NCBI GenBank assembly: GCA_021604665.1
Contig: BQJK01000002.1
Location: 372,001 to 436,000, forward strand
Source: Rhodomicrobium sp.
GTDB taxonomy: Bacteria > Pseudomonadota > Alphaproteobacteria > Rhizobiales > HXMU1428-3
Reading direction: 5' to 3'
Length of the DNA: 64,000 nucleotides
Positions 18,180 through 26,988 of the stretch are shown here, in pieces. Positions within the stretch are counted from its first letter, which is position 1; the number at the start of each line of letters is the position of its first letter. The position numbers and the translations under genes are program-made. Under the pieces are notes generated by a model. It was not told where the DNA came from, did no database searches, and saw only the letters and a list, made by a program, of their open reading frames with translations.

Positions 18180-20597
18180 TTACTTGCTGTTGTCTAAAAT
18201 CTGCGCGGCGGCGATGAGCGCCTGACCATAGCTGATACCGCCATCATTGGCTGGAAGTTTGTTATTGTTATGAACTTGCAGACCCTGCTGGTTTAAAAGC
18301 TCTGTTAACTCTGCTCTCAGCGTTCGGTTCTGCAGGCAGCCTCCTGAAAGGGCGATGGTTGTCGGCGCTTCTGGCAATGTGTTAGCGGCGCGGCGGACCC
18401 ACTCAGCCAGCCCGGTTGCCAGGCTATGATGAAAGCAAGCAGAGATGAAAGATGCTGCCTCCCCCTTTTTCAGATCGCTCAACAAGGCTTGCCAAAGGGG
18501 GGCGAAGTTTAGGTCTAACCTGTTATCGAATTGAGTGAAGTGCAGGGGATAAACGGCTGCAGTAAGCGCCTTGTCTCTGGCGCGTTGATCTATCAACGCT
18601 TCTAGCTGCATGGCGGCTTCGCCTTCATAGGTAACTTTATCAGCCGAGAGCTGCAGCGCTGCCGCAACCGCATCAAACAGCCGACCGCAGGAAGAGGCTT
18701 TGGGGCTATTGAGGCCTTTTGCCATCATAGCGCGAAGTGTCTCTGTTGGTTTGCACTTTAAATAGCTGAGCAGCGAGAGCCCTTCAGATTGTTCTATAAA
18801 CTGCGGCCAGCCCAGGGCGGTTTCTATATGGGCAACGAGGTTTCGCCATGGCTCACCTATGGCGGCAACGGCCCCGGGTAGCGGTATGGCGGGAAATGCC
18901 CCGAGACGCTCTATGTATTTATAATTGCCATAAAATAACTCACCGCCCCAAATCGTGCCATCCAGCCCGTAACCCACCCCGTCCAGAATTAATCCCAGAT
19001 GTTTATTGTCATCATTGGCCGTGCCGTTTTCGCCAAGGGCCGCAGCCATATGGGCGTGGTGATGCTGCACTTCAATGAGGGGGAGGTGATCTTCTGCACT
19101 TAACGCGCGGCCATATTTGGCTGAGAGATAATCCGGATGCATATCAACTATTCGGGCGGTGGGGCGGTGATTAAACAGATCTGTATAGAGCGCGATTGCG
19201 TGCTGATAGGCATCGAAGCTTGGCACATTCTCAAGGTCCCCCAGATGCTGGGAGGTGATGGCTGCGCCGTCTTTTAGTAAGGTAAAGGTTGATTTTAACT
19301 CGCTACCATAGGCGATAAGATCGGGGGCGTTTTCAAACCCAATTGGCAATTTTATCGGTGCGGGGGCATAGCCTCTGGCACGGCGCAAAAGGGTGGTGAC
19401 CGCCCCATCTTGCCTGGCGACGCTGTCATCGACGCGGCTGGTTATCGCTCTATTATGGAGGAGTGCGTAATCGGCAATTCCGCTCAAACCTTCTATCGCC
19501 ATCTCATTTTCAATAAATTGCGGATGGTCAGACAGGTTGCCGCTGGTCATGATTAATGGCTCATCAAACTCTGCCATGATCAAATGATGCAGCGGCGTAG
19601 ATGGCAGCATAATGCCAATTTCAGCGAGGCCGGGGGCGATGGAAGCTGGCAAATTCGAGGCGCTTTGAGGAACAAGCACGATGGGGGCTGCTGGGCTTTG
19701 CAACAGAGCCTGTTGTTCTGTTGTGAGGGGCAGATGTTTTTTCGCTGTCTCACAATCCCGGTACATAAGAGCGAAGGCTTTATTAGAGCGTTGCTTGAGG
19801 CGGCGCAGCTCTTTGACCAGATCTTCGCTCACAGCGCGGCAAGCAAGGTGAAAACCGCCAAGCCCTTTAATGGCGATGATATTATCTGCCTTGAGCAAGT
19901 TGATGCACCGCTCTAGGGCTTCCTCCCCTTGCTCTAAAATTGCTCCTTCGTTGCCCGCCGCCCCATTTAGCGCGACAAGGGATAAGACCGGGCCGCAGGC
20001 AGGGCAGGCAATGGGCTGGGCATGGAAGCGGCGGTCTGCCGGGTTTTCATAGTCTTTGCGGCAGGCGGGGCACAGGGTGAATGGCGACATGGATGTATTT
20101 GCCCGATCATAAGGCGCTTCATGAATGATGGTGAGGCGCGGGCCGCAATGGGTGCAGTTTGTGAAGGGGTATTTATAACGGCGCTCAGTGGGGTTTGTTA
20201 TTTCTTCGACGCAATCTTTGCAGGTGGCAGCATCTGGCGTGATGCGGGTTTTCATCTCACCGCTTTGGCTATGCTTTATGGAAAAGCCTTTGCTTAGCCG
20301 CTCCGCGTTTTTTGCCAGATCACGGCTCTCCTCGGCATGTTCAATTGTTATAGCTTCAATTACCGCGAGGGGCGGGCATTCGGCTTTTAATCGCTCTATG
20401 AAGGTTTTACTAACATCTGCTTCTGATGGATCTGCGTGGTGGAGAATTATCTCGACGCCGGCGGCGCTGTTCCATACCTCTCCGCATAATCCCATTTCAA
20501 CCGCGATGCGCCAAACATAGGGGCGGAAGCCGACCCCCTGCACTGTGCCGGTGATGGTGATGGTGCTGGTAGCTGCGGAAGTTTGGTTTTGGGTCAT
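18180..20597 (-). CDS. hypF: carbamoyltransferase HypF
   Basis: 805-residue enzyme that converts carbamoyl phosphate to the carbamoyl group transferred to HypE for the CN ligands of [NiFe] hydrogenases. Domains in order: acylphosphatase-like (TGTVQGVGFRPYVWR), two Cys4 zinc fingers (CKDC..CTHC and CPAC..CPAC), YrdC-like (GLGGFHLACRA, LMTSGNLSDHP) and a C-terminal Kae1-like carbamoyltransferase (VQHHHAHMAA, ALSGGCLQNRTL). ATG 20597 is preferred over the TTG at 20615. It follows the GNAT gene by 37 bases in the def-fmt run and lies about 25 kb from the hydrogenase locus it must serve. Confidence 0.95.
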   Translation of the reverse strand: MTQNQTSAATSTITITGTVQGVGFRPYVWRIAVEMGLCGEVWNSAAGVEIILHHADPSEADVSKTFIERLKAECPPLAVIEAITIEHAEESRDLAKNAERLSKGFSIKHSQSGEMKTRITPDAATCKDCVEEITNPTERRYKYPFTNCTHCGPRLTIIHEAPYDRANTSMSPFTLCPACRKDYENPADRRFHAQPIACPACGPVLSLVALNGAAGNEGAILEQGEEALERCINLLKADNIIAIKGLGGFHLACRAVSEDLVKELRRLKQRSNKAFALMYRDCETAKKHLPLTTEQQALLQSPAAPIVLVPQSASNLPASIAPGLAEIGIMLPSTPLHHLIMAEFDEPLIMTSGNLSDHPQFIENEMAIEGLSGIADYALLHNRAITSRVDDSVARQDGAVTTLLRRARGYAPAPIKLPIGFENAPDLIAYGSELKSTFTLLKDGAAITSQHLGDLENVPSFDAYQHAIALYTDLFNHRPTARIVDMHPDYLSAKYGRALSAEDHLPLIEVQHHHAHMAAALGENGTANDDNKHLGLILDGVGYGLDGTIWGGELFYGNYKYIERLGAFPAIPLPGAVAAIGEPWRNLVAHIETALGWPQFIEQSEGLSLLSYLKCKPTETLRAMMAKGLNSPKASSCGRLFDAVAAALQLSADKVTYEGEAAMQLEALIDQRARDKALTAAVYPLHFTQFDNRLDLNFAPLWQALLSDLKKGEAASFISACFHHSLATGLAEWVRRAANTLPEAPTTIALSGGCLQNRTLRAELTELLNQQGLQVHNNNKLPANDGGISYGQALIAAAQILDNSK

Positions 20598-20634
20598 AAA
20601 ATTATCGGGCGGCAAAGGTTGTTTGAGTTTTGCC

Positions 20635-21159
20635 TCACCCTTTTACCTGCGCGAAGGCTTCCGGGTAAATTAAGGTGCCGCTTGAGGGGATATCATCAGA
20701 GTAACGCAGGCCTAAGAGGTACGGGCCTGAATAAGGGCCTTTGAACTTGCTTGCAACCTCAGGGCTATAACCAAGCTTGGCGTAATAGTCTGGCTCCCCA
20801 AGTACAAAGGATAGTTTTTCACCCATGGCTTTTAGAATCTCCTGGCTGATGCTGAGCAGCTCTAGGCCAATACCTTTGCCCTGGCAGCTCGGGTCAACGA
20901 CCAGAGGGGCCATTGCGAGCGCGTCATAGAGCCCGTCATCAGTTTCAAGCAAGACACGAGAATAAGCGATGAAGCCGGTTATTTCACCATGTTCGCCTGG
21001 GCGGCGCTGATGCGCGAGGCTTAGAACAACATCGTCATTGTCAAGGAGGTTGCGCATGAAGCGAGCTTCATCTGAGCGAAGAAAAACGCGTTCTATCAGG
21101 GAATAAATCTGGGGCCAGTCCTCTGGCCTGGTATCTCTTATTTCGCCTAGATCCATCAT
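20635..21159 (-). CDS. GNAT family N-acetyltransferase
   Basis: 174-residue acetyl-CoA dependent acyltransferase. The acetyl-CoA pyrophosphate-binding loop is visible as QGKGIGLELL (Q/RxxGxG/A), preceded by ALAMAPLVVDPSC; FVLGEPDYYAKLGY is the typical C-terminal strand. Resembles YhbS-type GNATs. It starts 2 bases after fmt stops (two ATGs in tandem), indicating coupling with fmt. Substrate unknown. Confidence 0.83.
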   Translation of the reverse strand: MMDLGEIRDTRPEDWPQIYSLIERVFLRSDEARFMRNLLDNDDVVLSLAHQRRPGEHGEITGFIAYSRVLLETDDGLYDALAMAPLVVDPSCQGKGIGLELLSISQEILKAMGEKLSFVLGEPDYYAKLGYSPEVASKFKGPYSGPYLLGLRYSDDIPSSGTLIYPEAFAQVKG

Positions 21160-21161
21160 TT

Positions 21162-22097
21162 TTATTCAGCAATCAGTTTTAATGTACCTTGCAGTCCGTT
21201 TAGAAATTCTTTGGTTTTAACGGGCTTTTTGCCTTCTCTTTGCAACTCAATCAGCTCTACTGAGCCTTCTTCGCAATTGATGAAGATTTGACCGTCTTTT
21301 ATTTCAACATCCTTAGATATTACTTCAGAAACACCTGACCGTAAAACCTTTATTCTCTCTATTTTACCTGGGGCAGTTTCTGCTTTAAACCAAGCCCCGG
21401 GAAAGGGGCTTAGCCCTCTGATGTGGTTATGTACCTCTTTAGCCGGGCGTTGCCAGTTAATGCGGGTCTCGGATTTGTCAATTTTGCGGGCATATGTCAC
21501 CCCTTCAACCGGTTGCTTTGTTGCAAGAAGGGAGCCGCGCTCAAGCGCATCCAGCGCCCGGCCTAATAGGTCAGCGCCGCGGATCATCATATCATCATGC
21601 AGGTCTCCAGCGGTCATTTGAGGGGGGATCGGGATGTGATCGCTGAGGAGGATATCTCCCGTATCAAGCCCTTCATCCATCTGCATGATCATTACACCGG
21701 TGGCGCTATCCCCGGCCATAATGGCGCGCTGAATGGGGGCAGCACCGCGCCAGCGTGGCAGCAATGAGCCATGGACATTCAGGCACCCCAAGGGGCAGGC
21801 TTCTAATATTTGTGGGGGGAGCAGCAAACCATAAGCCACGACAATTGCGATATCTGCTTCAAAGGATTTAAATGTTTCTTTGGCCTCTTCGCTTTTCAAA
21901 CGCTTTGGGGTGAGAACAGTCAGCCCTGCTTTTTCTGCAAAATCATGTATGGGGGTTTTGCGGGTTTTGCCGCCGCGGCCAGCGGGCCGTGGGGGCTGGG
22001 TATAAACCGCCCTAACATCATGGCCCTTTAGGATGATCTCTGACAGGCAGGGAATTGAAAATTCCGGCGTGCCCATGAAAATGACCCTGAGTGACAT
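21162..22097 (-). CDS. fmt: methionyl-tRNA formyltransferase
   Basis: 311-residue enzyme that formylates initiator Met-tRNA with 10-formyl-THF. Visible: N-terminal VIFMGTPEFSIP, the catalytic HGSLLPRWRGAAPIQRAI region (Asn-His-Asp set in a NVHGSLLP context) and MDEGLDTGDILL. The C-terminal OB-fold tRNA-binding domain is present. Second gene of def-fmt on the minus strand, 140 bases after def. Full length and ordinary. Confidence 0.96.
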   Translation of the reverse strand: MSLRVIFMGTPEFSIPCLSEIILKGHDVRAVYTQPPRPAGRGGKTRKTPIHDFAEKAGLTVLTPKRLKSEEAKETFKSFEADIAIVVAYGLLLPPQILEACPLGCLNVHGSLLPRWRGAAPIQRAIMAGDSATGVMIMQMDEGLDTGDILLSDHIPIPPQMTAGDLHDDMMIRGADLLGRALDALERGSLLATKQPVEGVTYARKIDKSETRINWQRPAKEVHNHIRGLSPFPGAWFKAETAPGKIERIKVLRSGVSEVISKDVEIKDGQIFINCEEGSVELIELQREGKKPVKTKEFLNGLQGTLKLIAE

Positions 22098-22238
22098 TGA
22101 GCTAGGCTCCTTATTATGTTGGGTGACTTTTTATTTTGGAAAACTTTGGGCTAAGCGTTCGCCTTTGGATGCCATACTGCACCATTTATGTTGAGCCGGG
22201 CGATGATGGCGAATTAGATTAAAAGCGCGCCATCTGGT

Positions 22239-22760
22239 TTAAAGCGCGTCAGTCTTTTTGGCCTTGGCAAATTTCTTGATGACCCGGTCACGACGGAGTT
22301 TTGAGAGATAATCAATGAACAGCTTGCCATTTAGATGGTCGATCTCATGCTGAACAACTGTTGCCAGGAGGTCTTCACAAACCATTTCCTGCATTTTGCC
22401 GTGGCGATCAATATAGGCAACATTAACGGCGGCTGGGCGCTCGACTTCGGCGTAATAGTCGGGGATGGAAAGGCAGCCCTCTTCATAGAGTGAGCGCTCA
22501 TCAGACGCGGAGATGATAACCGGGTTGACCATAATGATCGGGTTGGGCTTTTCTTCCTCCTCACGCTTCGCTGCATCCATCACAATCAGACGAATGGGTA
22601 TATTGATCTGCGGCGCGGCAAGGCCAATGCCTGGCGCGTCATACATGGTCTCGAGCATATCATCCATCAGAACATTGAGCTCCGGGGTGACATCTGCGAT
22701 TTCACCACACATTTCGCGCAGCACAGGGTCTGGAATTTTGATAATCTCTTTTACAGCCAT
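22239..22760 (-). CDS. def: peptide deformylase
   Basis: 173-residue metalloenzyme that removes the formyl group from nascent proteins. All three motifs are intact: GIGLAAPQI, EEGCLSIPD (Cys metal ligand) and QHEIDHLNG (HExxH, two His ligands and catalytic Glu). Paired with fmt as in most bacteria and likely first gene of the minus-strand run def-fmt-GNAT-hypF-rhodanese. Confidence 0.96.
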   Translation of the reverse strand: MAVKEIIKIPDPVLREMCGEIADVTPELNVLMDDMLETMYDAPGIGLAAPQINIPIRLIVMDAAKREEEEKPNPIIMVNPVIISASDERSLYEEGCLSIPDYYAEVERPAAVNVAYIDRHGKMQEMVCEDLLATVVQHEIDHLNGKLFIDYLSKLRRDRVIKKFAKAKKTDAL

Positions 22761-22929
22761 TTTTTCTTTTTGCCTGTTGGCTTGAACTGATTGCTGGTTT
22801 GGTTTTTGTTTTTATTGATAATATAGTGCGTTCAGCCTGTTTTGCCACAAATCTGCCGGGGGGCAAATGGTTTTATTGTGGTTCTTAGCGGCTGCTATCA
22901 TTTTTTAAGTACTGAATTTGGGGGAATAT

Positions 22930-23532
22930 ATGGCTTTTCTATATCGGGTTTTTCCGTTTTTCTTGCTTGTTACCTATCTGGCGCTGATGATCCTCTTGGC
23001 GATTGATCCCTTTAGCCGGGAGACCTGGTTTGCTGAAAATCTACCGGTGTGGATTGTGGTGGCGGCGCTGGTTTTTACCTTCCCCAAATTTCGTTTCTCG
23101 AATCTATCCTATTTTTTAATGTGGTTTTTCCTCTGCTATCACACGATTGGCGGGCATTACACCTTCTCCAGAGTGCCGTTTGATTTCTTTAATGACCTTA
23201 TTGGTTCAGAGCGAAATAACTTTGACCGGGTCGGGCATTTTCTGGTCGGGGTGTTTGCTTATCCGGCGGCGGAGCTTTTCATCCGTAAAGGCTGGACCGC
23301 GTTTAAATGGGTGGCCGTGCTTATCGGCTTTATGGCTGTTTCCACCTGGGCGGGGCTCTATGAGGTGATTGAGATGATATATGCGGTGAATTACGGCGGC
23401 GATGAAGCGGCTGATTTCCTTGGCAGCCAAGGCGATATCTGGGACGCGCAAAAAGACATAGCGATGGATATGCTCGGCGGGCTGTTATTTGGCGGGTTCT
23501 ATTATTGGTGCGGTGGTGATGAGCGGGATTAG
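22930..23532 (+). CDS. YjdF-like membrane protein (DUF2238)
   Basis: About 200 residues with five or six hydrophobic helices. The family signature is clear: RNNFDRVGHFLVGVFAYPAAE, then WAGLYEVIEM, then GSQGDIWDAQKDIAMD. ATG 22930 is preferred over the TTG at 22918 because GGGGGA lies just upstream. Function of the family is not established. Its stop codon overlaps the stop of the convergent minus-strand gene at 23529. Confidence 0.8.
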   Translation: MAFLYRVFPFFLLVTYLALMILLAIDPFSRETWFAENLPVWIVVAALVFTFPKFRFSNLSYFLMWFFLCYHTIGGHYTFSRVPFDFFNDLIGSERNNFDRVGHFLVGVFAYPAAELFIRKGWTAFKWVAVLIGFMAVSTWAGLYEVIEMIYAVNYGGDEAADFLGSQGDIWDAQKDIAMDMLGGLLFGGFYYWCGGDERD

Positions 23533-24197
23533 GCTGCGATATTATCTCCGGTTGCCTCAGACTTGCGGCGACCAAGTACTAGCGCTTCATGACGATCATT
23601 GATCGCTTCAATGGCGATTGATTTATTTTTCAACTTGCTGGCCGGGTGTCCTGAAAATTTTGTTGCGATCAATTTGATGTCAGCGACCTTGAGCTTTTTA
23701 ATTTCCTGAACAATTTCGGGGAAACGTTGCTCGTCTCTGAGCGCATTGGTTAATTTTTCAGTATATTCGGCCACCAGCTCTTGTTGTTTGCGAAGCTTTT
23801 CTTCTTTTTCGGCTTGTTTCTTCAGCTTCTCATGCTCTTCATTTTCCAGAGCAGTAAGTGCAGCATCGATGAATTGCTCAAAACTCACTTGTTCAAATTT
23901 CGTGAGGGTTTTTTCCAAAGCTGTTAGATCATTTACATAGGCCGCTTTGGCAGGCTTTTTCAAAAAGCTTTTCAGCTGTGCGACTTGGGGTTTCATTTTG
24001 CCAAGCGCAACACCAGAACCATCCGCGGCGGGCTTAATTTTATCGATTGATTTCAGTAACTGGCTGACGGTTTTATCTGGAGAAAAGGCAAAGACTTTAT
24101 TGAGTTCCCGCCATCTTTGTGATGCATCATGCGCATCAGAGATTTGTAGCAGTTCAACATATTCATTAATAAACTGGTTGAAGTCTTTCGCTTTCAT
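23529..24197 (-). CDS. unrecognised protein with coiled coil and SAP-like C-terminus
   Basis: 222 residues; I do not recognise the family. The N-terminus is helical and lysine-rich. Residues about 120-165 form a strongly charged Glu/Lys helix (EEHEKLKKQAEKEEKLRKQ), probably a coiled coil. The stretch from KKLKVADIKLIATKFSG to KNKSIAIEAI resembles a small SAP/Rho-N-like helix-extension-helix module. No signal peptide or membrane helix. It starts 19 bases after the membrane ParA stops, so the two are almost certainly co-transcribed. Several 60-base lines here count about 32-47% GC, below the window norm. Possibly the DNA-, cargo- or partner-binding component of the ParA pair; inference only. 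Confidence 0.7.
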   Translation of the reverse strand: MKAKDFNQFINEYVELLQISDAHDASQRWRELNKVFAFSPDKTVSQLLKSIDKIKPAADGSGVALGKMKPQVAQLKSFLKKPAKAAYVNDLTALEKTLTKFEQVSFEQFIDAALTALENEEHEKLKKQAEKEEKLRKQQELVAEYTEKLTNALRDEQRFPEIVQEIKKLKVADIKLIATKFSGHPASKLKNKSIAIEAINDRHEALVLGRRKSEATGDNIAA

Positions 24198-24216
24198 TGA
24201 CCTAACCTTTCAGCGT

Positions 24217-25413
24217 TTAATGCCTTAGCCCCATACGGTTTATGACCTCTTGTGCTAAGGCCTCTGTTGCTTGATTTATCCGTTCAGCAGTAGAGTTATC
24301 ATTTCCAAAAGGATATATGATTCCCTCACCAAAGGAGGCAGCAAGTGCCTTAAATCTGGGGATGAAAGTCTCACCGGGGAGAATATCGACTTTTCTACCT
24401 GGTCCGCCTTCATCCCAAGTGGATCTTAATAAGTCGCCTAGTTGTAAAATTGAGGGGTCATGACCCAGATTCTCAATCTTGGTAGTGGGCGATACCATAG
24501 ATCCTACAACACCAATATGTTGAATATGAGGACAGATTCCTGCACCTCTTAGACTTTCAACCTGCCTTACAAAACTGTTCACAGCTTCTGTCGAGGCTTT
24601 ATTCAGGATGGTAGGAATGAGCAGGTGTGAGCTTGTGGCGAGTGCCTGAATTTTTGCAGTGGTGAGCCTTGGGGGGCAATCCAGGATTATCAGGCTGAAT
24701 TTGTTACGCACATCTTCATTCAGCAGGATATTAGCAAGGTTAAAGCGAACATCATTATCTCGATCACTTAAGAGCCATTCAATCATCAACCTATTTTCGG
24801 TATTTGCCAAATCATAATAAGCGGGGAGAATTTTTAGATTGTTCCTGCCGGTGACGGTGAAATTCGTCGTCACGACTTCATGCTTTGAGAGATCACCTCT
24901 GATGAGTTTGGTGGCATGAGAGTCAGTGTTATTGGGGGGCCATATGTCATCATGTGGGTTGGCAAATCCGGCCAGCGTGCCTTGAAAATCCAGATCAATG
25001 AGTAGGACCGGTTTCTGTTCTGCCACACCTTCATTGAGCATAATAGAGAGGCAAGAGGCCAGATTTGCAGAAATCGTTGTTTTGCCAACACCGCCTTTTA
25101 AATTAGCAATGCTGAGAATTTTGGCGAGTTGAACTCTATCGGCGTAATTATCAGGTCTTGGGATTATTGGAGCGGCCTTCCAGAGGCCTTCTCCTTCAAC
25201 CATGCCGCCATTTTTTTCAACTTGCGCGACAGCCGCATGAGCTGATTTCATTCTATTGAAGTAGTTTATCTTTTCTTTAACGTAATTAAATAACTGCTTT
25301 GCGAACAATAGAAAGAGTGCAAAAATTGTTGCAGCTATAACTTCACCCACATTATGAGCTATTAATGGGCCTATCTTATTCCAGGCCCCTGAAATTATAC
25401 CAGTGATACTCAC
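24217..25413 (-). CDS. ParA-type ATPase with N-terminal membrane helix
   Basis: 398 residues. Residues about 22-41 (EVIAATIFALFLLFAKQ) are a single hydrophobic helix followed by a basic linker, so the ATPase should be tethered to the inner face of the membrane. The deviant Walker A LKGGVGKTT lies near residue 105, Walker A' is LLIDLDFQGTL and Walker B LIILDCPP. ParA, MinD and Soj relatives usually bind DNA or membrane reversibly and lack a fixed helix, which makes this architecture unusual. It lies between two small unrecognised genes and 650 bases downstream of a second ParA gene. Sampled lines count about 30-52% GC versus 62-63% in the neighbouring ParA1. Cargo unknown. Confidence 0.82.
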   Translation of the reverse strand: MSITGIISGAWNKIGPLIAHNVGEVIAATIFALFLLFAKQLFNYVKEKINYFNRMKSAHAAVAQVEKNGGMVEGEGLWKAAPIIPRPDNYADRVQLAKILSIANLKGGVGKTTISANLASCLSIMLNEGVAEQKPVLLIDLDFQGTLAGFANPHDDIWPPNNTDSHATKLIRGDLSKHEVVTTNFTVTGRNNLKILPAYYDLANTENRLMIEWLLSDRDNDVRFNLANILLNEDVRNKFSLIILDCPPRLTTAKIQALATSSHLLIPTILNKASTEAVNSFVRQVESLRGAGICPHIQHIGVVGSMVSPTTKIENLGHDPSILQLGDLLRSTWDEGGPGRKVDILPGETFIPRFKALAASFGEGIIYPFGNDNSTAERINQATEALAQEVINRMGLRH

Positions 25414-25510
25414 AACCCACCCCGTATTACTTATACTGGCATTAGATGAGCATTTATTTTAATGGGTAGCAAATCATTTATCTAAGTATTCGCACAGCAA
25501 CGGCAACCTA

Positions 25511-25999
25511 TTACCCCGCCGCGCCTTTGCGTTGCCGGTCGTATTCGGCGGCGAAGGTGATGAGGGCAGTGATGAGGTCTTGTTTGGTGTGTGTTTTGCC
25601 TTTTAGCTTTAGTTTTTTGCGCAGCTGGAAATGCCGGATGAGGGCATTGAGGTTGGCGATGGTCAGCTTTTGCAATTTGACGCGCATCAAGTCTTCACCA
25701 AATTCCCGGTATAGCGTGATCGGGTTATAAGGTGTAGCGGCAAAGGTTGAGGTTTTTGCTGGTGCTGCCTTGGCTGCAGCGGCTTTTTTGGGTGGTTTTG
25801 TGGGCTGAACATTTTGCGGGGATGCCTTTTGTAACTCCAGCTGCGGCAAGGCCCCTTCGGGCAGGCTTTTTAGCATATCTTCCGCAAAGCGCGGGTTGCG
25901 CTCGGCTTCATTCAGGATGGTTTGAAAAAGCCGCGACAATAGCTCATGAGCTGGTTGCTCTTGTTGTTTTTGTTTTTCTGGCTCCTCAGATTTGCTCAT
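25511..25999 (-). CDS. unrecognised small protein with SAP-like C-terminus
   Basis: 162 residues, family not recognised. Order: charged Glu/Gln N-terminus, an amphipathic helical stretch (ELLSRLFQTILNEAERNPRF), a Pro/Ala/Lys-rich linker (about 70-95) and a basic helical C-terminus from KLTIANLNALIRHF to KQDLITALITF, which looks like a SAP-type helix-extension-helix. The same kind of module ends the 222-aa protein two genes on. It lies 67 bases after ParA1 and 97 before the membrane ParA, all on the minus strand. A DNA-binding adaptor between the two ATPases is a reasonable guess, not shown by the sequence. Confidence 0.68.
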   Translation of the reverse strand: MSKSEEPEKQKQQEQPAHELLSRLFQTILNEAERNPRFAEDMLKSLPEGALPQLELQKASPQNVQPTKPPKKAAAAKAAPAKTSTFAATPYNPITLYREFGEDLMRVKLQKLTIANLNALIRHFQLRKKLKLKGKTHTKQDLITALITFAAEYDRQRKGAAG

Positions 26000-26066
26000 G
26001 AGTTTGTCCTATATATTGTGCGGCGCAGGGCATTGCGAACGGCACTCTCTCTGCTCTTTGTGCCAG

Positions 26067-26951
26067 CTATGCCGAGGCATATTCATTTTCTATTGGCACG
26101 GTTTGCGGCGCATGGTGCTTCCAGGTCAAAATGGCTTCGTGTAGATTTTCAACCAAGTTACGGGCGCTGCCAAATTTGATAGATGGGCTAACCGGTTCTT
26201 CATTATAGCTCAGCGCATTTACAAGGGCCTGACGGGAGGGGATTTGTAAGCCAAACTTTCCATATTCATGCTCTATCGCGTCAATCACCATGGCGCTCCC
26301 CCCCGCATTCCCAACCCTGTTTGCAATCGGTATGAAGCGGGTTTCAATATCGCGGAGCAGCACGTTTTTCATGAGGGCGCGGATATTATCTTCTGCTGTT
26401 GGGTCTGCTGTGTAGGGGATGAGCGCATAATCAGCTGCGCGCAAGCCGCCCCATGCGGCGCAAGACAGGCCGGGCGGGCAATCAAGGATCACCACATCAT
26501 AGAGCCCATCCGCAGAGCGGATGATATTGGCGACCTTTCGCTCAATATCGTAAAACACCTCTTCTAAGGTTGGCTCTGACTGGGCCATCATATAAAGGAG
26601 GGTGCGCTCGCTATCATCGAGCGCCGATGATGAAGGGATGACATCTATCACCGGGTCACGGGGCGGGCTGATCACATCGCCGCCGCCTTGCACGATGAAC
26701 TGGCTGATATCAATATTCTTCCCGTCGCCAAAGGCATTTATCAGCATATCGCCGGCATGGCGGCCTGAATCTTTTGCCTCTATCCAGCGGTCCGCCCCCA
26801 AGAAAGAGAGGCTGGAGCTGGCTTGCGCATCCAGATCAATGACCAGCACACGCTTTTGCCCATATAGGGCGAAGCCATAGGCTGTCATCATGGTTAATGT
26901 GGTTTTGCCAACGCCGCCTTTGCGGTTTGAAATGGCGATAAAGTCAGTCAT
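26067..26951 (-). CDS. ParA family ATPase (soluble)
   Basis: 294-residue deviant-Walker ATPase. NRKGGVGKTTLTM (Walker A) starts near residue 8, VLVIDLDAQASSS is Walker A' and VVILDCPPGLS is Walker B. No membrane helix, and no N-terminal HTH as in plasmid ParA type Ia; no parB-like gene or parS-like repeats nearby. It begins 37 bases after recR stops on the same strand and leads the four-gene set. It is not the chromosomal ParA, which normally sits beside parB and gidAB. Likely positions or segregates something together with the membrane ParA. Confidence 0.85.
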   Translation of the reverse strand: MTDFIAISNRKGGVGKTTLTMMTAYGFALYGQKRVLVIDLDAQASSSLSFLGADRWIEAKDSGRHAGDMLINAFGDGKNIDISQFIVQGGGDVISPPRDPVIDVIPSSSALDDSERTLLYMMAQSEPTLEEVFYDIERKVANIIRSADGLYDVVILDCPPGLSCAAWGGLRAADYALIPYTADPTAEDNIRALMKNVLLRDIETRFIPIANRVGNAGGSAMVIDAIEHEYGKFGLQIPSRQALVNALSYNEEPVSPSIKFGSARNLVENLHEAILTWKHHAPQTVPIENEYASA

Positions 26952-26988
26952 ATTATTGGCCTCGTGACTGTTATCTGAAATTTTTGGT

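Noticed and set aside
26067-26951. Chromosomal parA of the parAB-parS system, or MipZ
   Set aside because: No parB or parS-like inverted repeats nearby, and the sequence context (recR, second ParA) is wrong.
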